A stretch of DNA of 40,248 bases from Actinomycetota bacterium (GTDB taxonomy: Bacteria > Actinomycetota > Acidimicrobiia > Acidimicrobiales > CADCSY01). The position numbers and the translations under genes are program-made. How positions within the stretch are numbered: the first letter of the stretch is position 1; each line of letters starts with the position of its first letter. Location of the stretch: positions 1 through 40,248 of the forward strand of contig JAHWKL010000010.1 in NCBI GenBank assembly GCA_019347915.1, written 5' to 3'. The notes below the pieces were generated by a model, which was not told where the DNA came from, made no database searches, and saw only the letters and a list, made by a program, of their open reading frames with translations. Shown in pieces: positions 31,617 through 39,691 of the stretch.

Positions 31617-32534
31617 GTGCCCATCACCAAGAGCGAGAAGATCTGGATGGACGGCGAGCTCGTCGACTGGGACGACGCCACCATCCACGTCCTGACCCAC
31701 ACCCTGCACTACGGCAGCGGCGTGTTCGAGGGCGTGCGGGCCTACCAGACCCCGTCGGGTCCGGCGGCGTTCCGCCTCACCGACCACATCAGCCGGCTGT
31801 TCGACAGCGCCAAGATCTTCCTGATCGACATCCCCTACACCGCCGAAGAGCTGGTCGAGGCGACCAAGCTGGTGGTGCGGGCCAACGGGCTGCAGAGCTG
31901 CTACATCCGTCCGCTGGTGTACCTGGGGTACGGCGAGATGGGCCTCAACCCCCTCCCGTGCCCGGTCAACGTGTCCATCTCGGCGTGGCCGTGGGGAACC
32001 TACCTGGGCGACGAGGGGGTCAAGCACGGGGTGCGCACCAAGATCTCCTCGTTCACCCGCCACGGCCCCAACGCCATCCCGCCGGCGGCCAAGGGCACCG
32101 GCATGTACATCAACTCCTCCCTGGCCAAGGTCGAGGCGCTCAAGGCGGGCTACGACGAGGCCATCCTGCTCAGCCCCGCGGGTCACGTCAGCGAGTGCAC
32201 GGGGGAGAACGTCTTCGTGGTCCGCGACGGGCACATCGTCACCCCGCCGGTCACCGCCGGGGCCCTCGAGGGCATCACGCAGCACACGGTGCTGACCATC
32301 GCCGCCGACCTCGGGATCGAGTGCGTGGTGGGCAACCTCTTGCGCAGCGACCTCTATCTCGCCGACGAGGCGTTCCTCACCGGCACCGCCGCCGAGGTGG
32401 TTCCCATCCGCTCGGTCGACGACCGCGAGCTGGGCGAACCCGGCACGATCACCCGCAAGATCCAAGAGACGTACTTCGCCGTGGTGCGGGGTGAGGTCGA
32501 CCGCTACAAGGACTGGTGCGAGCATGTCGGCTGA
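31617..32534 (+). CDS. ilvE: Branched-chain amino acid aminotransferase
   Basis: The 305-residue fold-type IV PLP enzyme catalyses the last step of valine, leucine and isoleucine synthesis using glutamate. It shows 'KIWMDGELVDWDDATIHVLTHTLHYGSGVFEGVRAY' in pattern near the N-terminus, the likely PLP lysine Lys159 in 'IPPAAKGTGMYINSSLAK', and 'VSECTGENVFVVRDG', typical of the short IlvE class. GTG 31617 follows the leuB stop by 2 bases, with GAAAGGG just upstream. Its 3' end overlaps the cimA start by 11 bases, so the two are coupled. Confidence 0.95.
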   Translation: MPITKSEKIWMDGELVDWDDATIHVLTHTLHYGSGVFEGVRAYQTPSGPAAFRLTDHISRLFDSAKIFLIDIPYTAEELVEATKLVVRANGLQSCYIRPLVYLGYGEMGLNPLPCPVNVSISAWPWGTYLGDEGVKHGVRTKISSFTRHGPNAIPPAAKGTGMYINSSLAKVEALKAGYDEAILLSPAGHVSECTGENVFVVRDGHIVTPPVTAGALEGITQHTVLTIAADLGIECVVGNLLRSDLYLADEAFLTGTAAEVVPIRSVDDRELGEPGTITRKIQETYFAVVRGEVDRYKDWCEHVG

Positions 32535-34152
32535 ACCGGTGCACCTGCACGATCACCCGCTGCCCCGGCCGCTGGAGATGCCGGCGTCGGTCGAGGTCTA
32601 CGACACGACGCTGCGCGACGGCAGTCAGCAGGAGGGGTTGTCGCTCACCGTCGACGACAAGCTCCGGGTGGCGGAGCAGCTCGACCACCTGGGCGTGGCC
32701 TACATCGAGGGTGGCTGGCCCGGCGCCAACCCCAAGGACGAGGAGTTCTTCGCCCGCGCCCCGAGCGAGTTGCGCCTGGACACGTCGACCCTGGTGGCGT
32801 TCGGCTCCACCCGCCGCCCGGGCGGCCAGGCCGACACCGACGAGACCCTGCGCCAGCTGGTCAAGGCCAACACCAGCACGGTGTGCATCGTGGCCAAGGC
32901 GTGGGACTACCACGTGACCCAGGCCCTGCGCTGCGACCTCGACGAGGCGGTGCGCATGGCCGGCGACTCGGTGGAGTTCCTCCACCACGCCGGCCTGAGG
33001 GTGTTCCTCGACGCCGAGCACTTCTTCGACGGCTACAAGGCCAACCCGGAGTTCAGCCTCCGCGTCCTGCGGGCGGCAGAAGAGGCGGGGGCCGAGGCCT
33101 TGGTGCTGTGCGACACCAACGGCGGCACGCTGCCCTACGAGGTCGAGCACATCCTCTCCGAGGTGATCCCCGCCACCTCTGCCTCGATCGGGGTGCACTT
33201 CCACAACGACGGCGGCTGCGCCGTGGCCAACAGCCTGGCGGCGGTGCGCCTGGGGGCCACCCACGTCCAGGGCTGCGTCAACGGCTACGGCGAGCGGACG
33301 GGCAACGCCGACCTGTGCGCCGCCGTCCCCAACCTCAGCCTCAAGATGGGGGTGCGGACGATCCCGGCCGAGCGGCTGGAGCGGCTCACCCCGGTGGCCC
33401 ACCACATCGCCGAGCTGGTCAACATCGCCCCTGACCCCAAGCAGCCCTACGTGGGGGCCTCGGCGTTCGCCCACAAGGCCGGGCTGCACACCAGCGCCAT
33501 CGCCCGGGCCCCCGACGCCTACGAGCACATCGTCCCCGACTGGGTCGGCAACGGCACGCGGTTCGTGGTCAGCGAGCTGTCGGGTCGGTCCACGCTTCAG
33601 CTCAAGGCCAACGAGCTCGGGCTCGACATGGACGCCCCTGCGCTCACCGACGTCCTGGCCCGGCTGAAGGACCTCGAGCACCGCGGCTTCCACTTCGAGG
33701 TGGCTGACGGCTCCCTCGAGCTGCTCATGCGCGACGCCGGCGGGTGGAGCCAGCCGTTCTTCGCCCTGGAGTCGTTCCGGGTGTCGGTCGAGCACCGGGC
33801 CAACGGTGAGTTCACCACCGAGGCCACGGTCAAGATCCACGTCGACGGCGAGCGTGTCATCCGCACCGCCGAGGGCAACGGTCCGGTCAACGCCCTCGAC
33901 GCCGCCGTCCGCCAGGCCATCGGGTCGAGGTTCCCGGCGCTGGCCGACCTCCACCTGACCGACTACAAGGTCAGGGTGCTCGACACCGACAAGGGGACCG
34001 GGGCGGTGACCCGGGTCCTGCTCGACACCACCGACGGGAGCAAGACGTGGTCGACCATCGGCGTGTCCACCAACATCATCGAGGCGTCGTGGCAGGCGCT
34101 GAGCGACTCGCTCGTCTACGGCTTGTTGCACTCGCCCGACGAGGAGAGCTGA
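32524..34152 (+). CDS. cimA: Citramalate synthase
   Basis: The 542-residue LeuA-family enzyme matches the CimA group: 'SVEVYDTTLRDGSQQEGLSLTVDDKLRVAEQLD' in pattern, 'EGGWPGANPKD', the metal site in 'VHFHNDGGCAVAN' and 'VNGYGERTGNADL', and a C-terminal regulatory domain from about residue 405. CimA condenses pyruvate with acetyl-CoA to citramalate, giving a threonine-independent route to 2-oxobutyrate and isoleucine. It would need LeuCD and LeuB for the next steps, and leuB is in the same operon. ATG 32524 overlaps ilvE by 11 bases. Specificity against isopropylmalate or homocitrate is judged from overall similarity. Confidence 0.93.
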   Translation: MSAEPVHLHDHPLPRPLEMPASVEVYDTTLRDGSQQEGLSLTVDDKLRVAEQLDHLGVAYIEGGWPGANPKDEEFFARAPSELRLDTSTLVAFGSTRRPGGQADTDETLRQLVKANTSTVCIVAKAWDYHVTQALRCDLDEAVRMAGDSVEFLHHAGLRVFLDAEHFFDGYKANPEFSLRVLRAAEEAGAEALVLCDTNGGTLPYEVEHILSEVIPATSASIGVHFHNDGGCAVANSLAAVRLGATHVQGCVNGYGERTGNADLCAAVPNLSLKMGVRTIPAERLERLTPVAHHIAELVNIAPDPKQPYVGASAFAHKAGLHTSAIARAPDAYEHIVPDWVGNGTRFVVSELSGRSTLQLKANELGLDMDAPALTDVLARLKDLEHRGFHFEVADGSLELLMRDAGGWSQPFFALESFRVSVEHRANGEFTTEATVKIHVDGERVIRTAEGNGPVNALDAAVRQAIGSRFPALADLHLTDYKVRVLDTDKGTGAVTRVLLDTTDGSKTWSTIGVSTNIIEASWQALSDSLVYGLLHSPDEES

Positions 34153-34154
34153 CC

Positions 34155-34673
34155 GTGCCCACGCCCGAGTTCGTCCCCTCCACCCCCGGACAGCAGCCCC
34201 GCCGGGGGCTCCCGTTGCCTCCGGCCCGGGCGTGGACCGCCGACCGGCCCGCCGACCTCGGGCCCCGCCAGCCCACCGGCACCACCCTGGGGCACCCCGG
34301 CCCCGACCAGGGCTACGCCCTGACGCTGGTCACCCACTTCCGCGACCGGCTGGTGCTGGCCGAGGGCGAGCACGCCGAGGACGCCGTCGCCGGCTGCGTG
34401 GGCGTGGCTCTCAAGCGGGCGTCGCTGTTCGGGCGGGCGCCGGTGATCCACGACCTCGACATGGCCTTCACCCTGTGGGGCTTTCTCGGTGACGCCCCGC
34501 CCGAGTTGATAGAGCTCCGCCGGCCGTTGTTCCAGGCGGCGTCCCACGAGTACTGGGAACAACGGGCCATCGTCGACCGCGTGCCCGAGGCCACCCTGCG
34601 CCTCACCCTGCCCCAGCTGAAGCAGCGGTGGCCGGGTGAGTGGCGCCAGCTGCTGTCCGTCGACGACCTGTAG
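34155..34673 (+). CDS. Conserved-looking hypothetical protein after cimA
   Basis: I do not recognise this 172-residue protein. It has a Pro-rich N-terminus (about 1-50), then a mixed region with 'YALTLVTHFRDRLVLAEGEHAEDAVAGCVGVALKRASLFGRAP' followed by 'DLDMAFTLWGFLGDAP' and 'EYWEQRAIVDRVPEATLRLTLPQLKQRWP'. It appears soluble, without signal peptide or cysteine motif. Codon use and the GTG start 2 bases after the cimA stop indicate a real last gene of the leuB-ilvE-cimA operon. A link with branched-chain synthesis is inferred only from position. Confidence 0.75.
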   Translation: MPTPEFVPSTPGQQPRRGLPLPPARAWTADRPADLGPRQPTGTTLGHPGPDQGYALTLVTHFRDRLVLAEGEHAEDAVAGCVGVALKRASLFGRAPVIHDLDMAFTLWGFLGDAPPELIELRRPLFQAASHEYWEQRAIVDRVPEATLRLTLPQLKQRWPGEWRQLLSVDDL

Positions 34674-34736
34674 CCGGCCCAGGCGGCACGCCACCGGTCA
34701 GTCATCCGGCGCTCGGGCGCCGTTAGCGTCGTGACG

Positions 34737-35600
34737 GTGGTGGTCGAGCACGTGCACATCCCGGTGGGGGTCGAGACGTTCGACGCCCGGGTGTCGGGGC
34801 CCGGGGACGGGCCCCTGGTCCTGCTGCTGCACGGCTTCCCGCAGACGTCGGCCATGTGGCGCCGCCAGCTCGAGACGCTGGGCGCGGCCGGCTTCCGGGC
34901 GGTGGCGCCCGACCAGCGGGGGTACTCGCCGGGAGCGCGCCCGGACGACGACGAGCGGTACGTGCTCGACCGCCTGGTGGCCGACGTGGTGGCCATGGCC
35001 GACGAGATGGGCGGGCACAGCTTCCACCTGGTCGGTCACGACTGGGGCGGGATGGTCGCGTGGCGGTTGGCGGCCCGTCACCCGCAACGGCTGCGTACCC
35101 TCACCGTGCTGTCCACGCCCCACCCCGCCGCCCTGAGCCGGGCCCTCGCCGGCGAGGACGGCAGCGACCAGCGCCGGCGCTCGGCCTACATCGCCCTGTT
35201 CCGGGCGCCCGGGGCCGCCCAGGCGCTGGCGGCGGCCGACGGCGCCGGCCTGCGCCGGCTGTACTCCTCCACCGGCCTGCCCGCCGGAGAGGAGCAACCT
35301 CACCTGGAGGCGCTGACCCAGCCCGGAGCGCTCTCGGCGGCGCTGGCGTGGTACCGGGCGAACCAGGCCGGCATGCTCACCTCTACGGGCCCGGTCACCA
35401 CGCCCACCCTCTTCGTGTGGGGCAACGACGACCCTGCCCTCGGCCCCGAGGCGGCACGCTTCACCGCCGACCACGTCGAGGGGCCGTACCGCTTCGAGGT
35501 GCTCGACGGGGTGGGCCACTGGATCGCCGAGACGGCGCCCGAACGGCTCGAGCAACTCCTGATGGAGCACCTCGGCGGCCCGCCGGCGCCGCCCGGCTGA
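34737..35600 (+). CDS. Alpha/beta hydrolase, epoxide-hydrolase-like
   Basis: The 287-residue hydrolase has 'LLLHGFPQTSAMWRRQL', the nucleophile in 'LVGHDWGGMVAWRLAA' (Asp, as in epoxide hydrolases and haloalkane dehalogenases), and the His in 'LDGVGHWIAETAPERL'. This pattern favours epoxide or ester hydrolysis in the cytosol; the substrate is unknown. A TAGCGT box at 34724-34729 lies 7 bases before GTG 34737, so that start is preferred to GTG 34731. The M48 protease gene begins 16 bases after the stop and may be co-transcribed. Confidence 0.88.
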   Translation: MVVEHVHIPVGVETFDARVSGPGDGPLVLLLHGFPQTSAMWRRQLETLGAAGFRAVAPDQRGYSPGARPDDDERYVLDRLVADVVAMADEMGGHSFHLVGHDWGGMVAWRLAARHPQRLRTLTVLSTPHPAALSRALAGEDGSDQRRRSAYIALFRAPGAAQALAAADGAGLRRLYSSTGLPAGEEQPHLEALTQPGALSAALAWYRANQAGMLTSTGPVTTPTLFVWGNDDPALGPEAARFTADHVEGPYRFEVLDGVGHWIAETAPERLEQLLMEHLGGPPAPPG

Positions 35601-35616
35601 GCGACGGCCCAGGCCC

Positions 35617-36786
35617 ATGTCCCCGAGCCACTGGCGCCGCCTGCCCGCCGACGCCGCCGAGTGGTTCGACGCCGCCGAGATCGACCGGGGCCGGCGCTAC
35701 AACCGGCCCCTGGAGCGGTTGGGACGGGTCCGTCTGGCCGCGTCCGTGACCGTGGTGGCGGCCTTCGTGGCCGGGCGGGTCGGGCCCCGCCTGCTCGACG
35801 CCCTGCCGGTGCGGAGCTGGGCGGTGCAGGTGGTGGTGGTGGCCCTGGCCCTGCAGGCCACCTCGCTGGTGTACTCACCCTGGTTCGCCGCCCACCGGGC
35901 GCTGGTCTACGACAAGCGGTGGGGGCTGAGCACCCAGACACTCCCCGGCTTTCTGCGGGACCAGCTCACCCAGCTGGCCCTCGGCGCGGTGGCCACGGTG
36001 GTGCTGGTGATCCCCCTCTACGCCGTGATCCGCACCACCGAGTGGTGGTGGCTGTTCGGATGGACGGTCGTGGCCGGCCTCACCGTGGGCCTGGGCTTCG
36101 TCTACCCGGTGCTCGTGGCCCCGCTGTTCAACCGGTTCCGTCCGCTCGACGACGAGGCGCTGGCCGAGCGACTGCGGGCGGTGGCCCGTCGTGCCGGGCT
36201 CGATGTCGACGAGGTGCTCGTCGCCGACGCCAGCCGGCGTTCCCGGGCGGGCAACGCCTACGTGGCCGGTCTCGGCCGCACCCGCCGCGTGGTGGTCTTC
36301 GACACCATCCTCGACTGGCCTCCCGAGTTGATCGAGCAGGTGGTCGCCCACGAGCTGGGCCATTGGAGGCACGCCCACCTCCGGCGGAGGCTGCCCGTAG
36401 TGCTCGCCGCCCAGCTGCTGGCGTTCGGGCTGGCGTGGGGCCTGCTGCGCCAGCCGGAGGTGCTGCGGGTGGCCGGCGCCGAGGCAGCCGGCGACCCTGC
36501 ATCGCTCCCCCTGCTGGTCGTCCTGTTGTCCCTGGGACTCGGCGCCACCAGCCTGCTGAGGTCGTGGCTGAGCCGAGCCGACGAGCGTCAAGCCGACCTG
36601 TTCGCCCTGGAGGTGCTCCGCCGGCCCGACCGGCTGGCGGCGGTGCTGCGGCGGCTGGCCCGGCGCAACCGGGCTGACGTCGACCCCTCATGGTGGAAGC
36701 GGCTGTGGGCCTCGCACCCGCCGCTGGCCGAGCGCATGGCGCTGGCCCGGGCATGGGAGCACGCCCGGGTCCCCGGGAGCGGGTGA
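35617..36786 (+). CDS. M48 (Ste24-like) membrane metalloprotease
   Basis: The 389-residue integral membrane protein has hydrophobic segments near 38-60, 66-90, 118-138, 145-170, 258-278 and 293-312. The zinc site is 'HELGH' at 245-249, with a third ligand Glu in 'SRADERQADLFALEVL'. The order of segments and the N-terminal 'YNRPLERLGRVRL' fit the CAAX protease 1/Ste24 branch, which in bacteria takes part in membrane-protein quality control. It appears complete. ATG 35617 has no strong ribosome site; the gene follows the hydrolase by 16 bases. Confidence 0.92.
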   Translation: MSPSHWRRLPADAAEWFDAAEIDRGRRYNRPLERLGRVRLAASVTVVAAFVAGRVGPRLLDALPVRSWAVQVVVVALALQATSLVYSPWFAAHRALVYDKRWGLSTQTLPGFLRDQLTQLALGAVATVVLVIPLYAVIRTTEWWWLFGWTVVAGLTVGLGFVYPVLVAPLFNRFRPLDDEALAERLRAVARRAGLDVDEVLVADASRRSRAGNAYVAGLGRTRRVVVFDTILDWPPELIEQVVAHELGHWRHAHLRRRLPVVLAAQLLAFGLAWGLLRQPEVLRVAGAEAAGDPASLPLLVVLLSLGLGATSLLRSWLSRADERQADLFALEVLRRPDRLAAVLRRLARRNRADVDPSWWKRLWASHPPLAERMALARAWEHARVPGSG

Positions 36787-36795
36787 GCGCCCCGG

Positions 36796-36801
36796 TACCC
36801 T
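36796..36801 (+). promoter_or_regulatory. -10 box (TACCCT) of gltX
   Basis: TACCCT lies 6 bases before GTG 36808, within the 21-base gap after the protease gene. This implies a gltX promoter of its own and a leaderless message. Confidence 0.5.
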
Positions 36802-36807
36802 CGCAAG

Positions 36808-38205
36808 GTGGTCGAACCGAGCCCGCGAGTGCGTTTCTCCCCGGCACCGACCGGTTACCTCCACGTCGGCGGCGCCCGCACCGCGCTGTTCAACTGGCTG
36901 TTCGCCCGCCACACCGGGGGAACCTTCCTCCTGCGCATCGAGGACACCGACCTCGAACGCAGCCGGCCAGAGTTGACCGAAGCCATTCTCGAGTCATTGC
37001 GGTGGCTCGGCCTCGACTGGGACGAGCCACCGGTGCACCAGTCCGACCGGGTCGACCTGCACCTGAAGGCCATCGAGGAGCTGCTGGCGTCGGGTCACGC
37101 CTACCGCTGCGACTGCAGCCAGGACGACGTCCGGGAGCGGTCCCGAGCCCGCGGTGGTCCGCCGGGCTACGACGGCCACTGCCGCGACCGCGACGTTCGT
37201 CCCGGTGACGACGTGGTGGTCCGGTTCCGCACGCCCGACGAGGGGCGGACCATCTTCGACGACGTGATCCGCGGTGAGGTGAGCTTCGAGCACGCCAGCC
37301 TGGAGGACTTCGTCGTCCAGCGATCGAGCGGGGCCCCGATGTTCGTGCTCGCCAACGCCGTGGACGACGCCGACATGGGCATCACCCACGTCGTCCGGGG
37401 AGAGGACCTTCTCAACGCCACCCCCAAGGTCCTGCTCGTGCGCCAGGCGCTGGGGCTGGCCGGACGGCCGGTGTTCGCCCACCTGCCGATGCTGGTCAAC
37501 GAGCAGCGCCAGAAGCTCTCGAAGCGCCGCGACGACGTGGCCGTGGGTGTCTACCGGGAGCAGGGATATCTGGCCGAGGCCATGGTCAACTACCTCGCCC
37601 TCCTGGGGTGGGGCCCACCCGACGGCGTGGAGATCCGTCCGTTGGCAGAGATCGTCGAGCTCTTCCGCCTGGAGGACGTCAACCGCTCCCCGGCGTTCTT
37701 CGACCTGGACAAGCTCCGCCACATCAACGGCGTCTACCTCCGGGACCTGTCGACGTCGGAGTTCATCGGGGCGGCAGGGCGGTTCCTGGAGCAGGGCCCG
37801 TGGGCTGCGGGTGACTTCGACTTCGAGGCGTTCGAACGCATGGCGCCGCTGGTCCAAGAGCGGGCCACCACGCTGGCCGAGGTGCCGGCCATGGTCGACT
37901 TCCTGTTCCTGGAGGAGCCGGCGATCGACCCGGAGTCGTGGGACAAGGCCATGTCCAACCAGGCGGCCGCCGTGCTCGATGCTGCCATTGCCGCCTACGA
38001 GCACACCTCGTGGACCAGCGACGACCTCATGGCGGCGCTGCGGTCGGTGGGCGAGGACCTCGGCCTCAACCTGCGCAAGGCGCAGGCGCCGGTGCGGGTG
38101 GCGGTCACGGGCCGCTCGGTCGGGCCGCCGCTGTTCGAGTCGCTCGAGGTGCTGGGACGCGACCGGACCCTGGCTCGGCTGCGCGCCGCCCGGTCCCGCC
38201 TCTGA
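36808..38205 (+). CDS. gltX: Glutamyl-tRNA synthetase
   Basis: The 465-residue class I synthetase has the HIGH-type motif in 'FSPAPTGYLHVGGARTALFNW', the glutamate-binding 'LLRIEDTDLERSRPE' and the KMSKS-type 'KLSKRRDD' near residue 237. The C-terminal alpha-helical anticodon-binding part is complete. It charges tRNA-Glu in the cytosol. In most actinobacteria a single enzyme also glutamylates tRNA-Gln, which GatCAB then amidates; the genes for tRNA-Gln and tRNA-Glu lie just downstream. The non-discriminating behaviour is inference. The DUF218 gene begins 2 bases after the stop. Confidence 0.97.
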   Translation: MVEPSPRVRFSPAPTGYLHVGGARTALFNWLFARHTGGTFLLRIEDTDLERSRPELTEAILESLRWLGLDWDEPPVHQSDRVDLHLKAIEELLASGHAYRCDCSQDDVRERSRARGGPPGYDGHCRDRDVRPGDDVVVRFRTPDEGRTIFDDVIRGEVSFEHASLEDFVVQRSSGAPMFVLANAVDDADMGITHVVRGEDLLNATPKVLLVRQALGLAGRPVFAHLPMLVNEQRQKLSKRRDDVAVGVYREQGYLAEAMVNYLALLGWGPPDGVEIRPLAEIVELFRLEDVNRSPAFFDLDKLRHINGVYLRDLSTSEFIGAAGRFLEQGPWAAGDFDFEAFERMAPLVQERATTLAEVPAMVDFLFLEEPAIDPESWDKAMSNQAAAVLDAAIAAYEHTSWTSDDLMAALRSVGEDLGLNLRKAQAPVRVAVTGRSVGPPLFESLEVLGRDRTLARLRAARSRL

Positions 38206-38207
38206 CC

Positions 38208-38861
38208 GTGGTCCGCCTGCTGCGCCTCGGCGTGAAGGTGGCCCTGCTGGTCGTCGGTGCCGTCGTGCTGTACCTGGGCGTGACCTTCGTCCAGGTGTGG
38301 CAGGCGTCCCGGAATGATCACGTCCATCCCGCCCAGGCCATCGTCGTGCTCGGCGCCGCCCAGTACGACGGAACGCCCTCACCGGTGTTACGGGCCCGGC
38401 TGGACCACGCCATCGACCTGTTCGAACGCAAGGTGGCGCCCGTGGTGGCGGTCACCGGCGGGCGGCGCCCCGGCGACCGGGCCACCGAGGCTTCGGCGGC
38501 GGCGGGTTACCTGATCAGCCGCGGCATACCGGAGTCGTCCCTCCGCCTGGAGACCGCTGGCCTGAACTCTTGGGAGAGCCTGGCCTCGACGGCCCGGTTC
38601 CTCCAGGAGGAAGGCATCGAGGAGGTGGTGCTGGTGTCCAGCCCCTACCACGCCTTCCGCACCGAGCGGATCGCCGCGGAGGTGGGCCTCGAAGGCCACG
38701 CCTCCCCTGCGCCGGGCACCTCCGAGGGCGGGACCACCGAGCTCGTCCGGATGGGACGTGAGACCGTGGCCGTGGCGGCGGGCCGCATCATCGGCCACCG
38801 TCGGCTGGTTGACCTCGACGAGCGCGTCACTCGGGTGCGCACGGAGGTCCGGGACCGGTAG
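38208..38861 (+). CDS. DUF218 (YdcF/ElyC-like) membrane-anchored protein
   Basis: The 217-residue protein has one N-terminal transmembrane segment (about residues 7-28) and an extracytoplasmic DUF218 domain with 'AIVVLGAAQYDGTPSPVLRARLDHAIDLF', 'VVAVTGGRRPGDRATEASAAAGYLISRGIP', 'NSWESLAST' and 'VVLVSSPYHAFRTERIAAEVG' in pattern. Members such as SanA and ElyC affect envelope integrity and peptidoglycan or lipid-carrier metabolism; the reaction is not established. The GTG start is 2 bases after gltX, so the genes are co-transcribed. A TAGTCT sequence at its stop codon may serve the tRNA genes. Confidence 0.9.
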   Translation: MVRLLRLGVKVALLVVGAVVLYLGVTFVQVWQASRNDHVHPAQAIVVLGAAQYDGTPSPVLRARLDHAIDLFERKVAPVVAVTGGRRPGDRATEASAAAGYLISRGIPESSLRLETAGLNSWESLASTARFLQEEGIEEVVLVSSPYHAFRTERIAAEVGLEGHASPAPGTSEGGTTELVRMGRETVAVAAGRIIGHRRLVDLDERVTRVRTEVRDR

Positions 38862-38865
38862 TCTG
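38860..38865 (+). promoter_or_regulatory. Possible -10 (TAGTCT) of the tRNA genes
   Basis: TAGTCT overlaps the DUF218 stop codon and lies 13 bases before tRNA-Gln. It is the only TANNNT match in a suitable position. Confidence 0.35.
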
Positions 38866-38878
38866 GCCGTCCACCCGT

Positions 38879-38950
38879 TCGGGGGTGGTGTAATCGGCAA
38901 CACATCTGGTTCTGGTCCAGACATTGGGGGTTCGAGTCCTCCCCCCCGAG
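38879..38950 (+). tRNA. tRNA-Gln (anticodon CTG)
   Basis: All arms fold. The acceptor stem TCGGGGG (38879-38885) pairs with CCCCCGA (38943-38949). The D stem is GTGT/ACAC. The anticodon stem TCTGG/CCAGA carries loop TTCTGGT with anticodon CTG at 38912-38914. The T arm has GGGGG and the TTCGAGT loop. The discriminator is G at 38950, and CCA is not encoded. It lies between gltX and tRNA-Glu. Confidence 0.95.
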
Positions 38951-38986
38951 CTCCGTGCCTGAGGCCTCGCCCCCGGGCACCGGTAC

Positions 38987-39059
38987 GGCCCCATCGTCTA
39001 GTGGCCTAGGACACCACCCTCTCAAGGTGGAGACACGGGTTCGAATCCCGTTGGGGCTG
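38987..39059 (+). tRNA. tRNA-Glu (anticodon CTC)
   Basis: The acceptor GGCCCCA (38987-38993) pairs with TGGGGCT (39052-39058, first pair G-U). The anticodon stem CCACC/GGTGG holds loop CTCTCAA with anticodon CTC. The T arm contains TTCGAAT. The discriminator is G at 39059; CCA is not encoded. The 3' end is followed directly by integrase-like sequence, so the gene is a probable attachment site. Confidence 0.95.
39040..39059. other. Probable attachment site in the tRNA-Glu 3' end
   Basis: Tyrosine integrases commonly recombine at tRNA 3' ends, restoring the gene. Here the T-arm/acceptor end abuts foreign-looking DNA with an integrase remnant 60 bases further on. Only this junction is in the window; the second copy needed for proof would lie beyond 40248. 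Confidence 0.45.
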
Positions 39060-39120
39060 CTCTTAAAGTACCTGGTCAAAGCCACTATCCGTCCAGGCAT
39101 CGGCCCCACCCTCCCCGGGT

Positions 39121-39534
39121 CTGCTACTGGATGCTACTGAAAGGCCCGCTCTCGGCCTGGGCCGCGACCCCGTCACGCGGCGGGACTGCTACAGGACCAA
39201 GACGTTCAAGGGTGGCAAGCGGGCAGCCCAGGAGGCACTGGCCGGGTTCGTGGCGCAGTGTGGCGCCGGCACCGCGAGCGAAGAGACGTTCGGCGCGCTT
39301 GTGGAGCGATGGTTCACCGTCGCCTCGGTGTCGAAGGACTGGTCCCCAAAGACGATCGACAGACGCGACGAATCATCGACACCAAAACTTGGCCCACTTC
39401 TCCCGGTATCGCTCGCCAAGCTCCGCACCTCCGTCCTGGACACGTTCTACAGCCGAGGAGACGACGCTGACGGATCGGGCGAGGACGAGTTGAGCGTTCT
39501 GCTCGGCGCCGCCCCGGCTCGAGAGGGGCGTTGA
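39121..39534 (+). pseudogene. Decayed tyrosine-recombinase (integrase) N-terminal part
   Basis: The frame from 39121 reads 'LGLGRDPVTRRDCYRTKTF' then 'KGGKRAAQEALAGFV', the arm-binding N-terminal domain of actinophage integrases, and 'TFGALVERWFTVASVSKDWSPKTI', the start of the core-binding domain. No ATG, GTG or TTG start precedes this region in frame. After 'SPKTI' the next frame encodes 'RQTRRIIDTK', and the first frame resumes with 'LGPLLPVSLAKLRTSVLDTFYSR', so two compensating one-base changes flank about 30 bases. The frame ends at 39534 without the catalytic domain (no R…HxxR…Y). This is a truncated, non-functional remnant. Confidence 0.75.
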
Positions 39535-39691
39535 GAGGGAACTTGATGCTTTCCTTCCCGACGCCACGGTAAGCCGGTCTCGTCCCAGAGGCCGTGCCGC
39601 TATCGACGGGCCGGCCTGGAGCCCTCGATCGACCCGAGCTTGGATCACCCAGCGGCGCAAGCTCTCGGGCGAGGTGATTGGCTCACAACCT
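39535..39691. other. Non-coding remnant after the integrase fragment
   Basis: No supported gene. A plus-strand stretch just beyond this interval (about 39690-39770) can be read as 'NLYAKPTFDAVAEATARLD', but it has no start or context and overlaps the minus-strand frame at 39692-39973. Base composition is less extreme than in the chromosome to the left. Confidence 0.4.
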
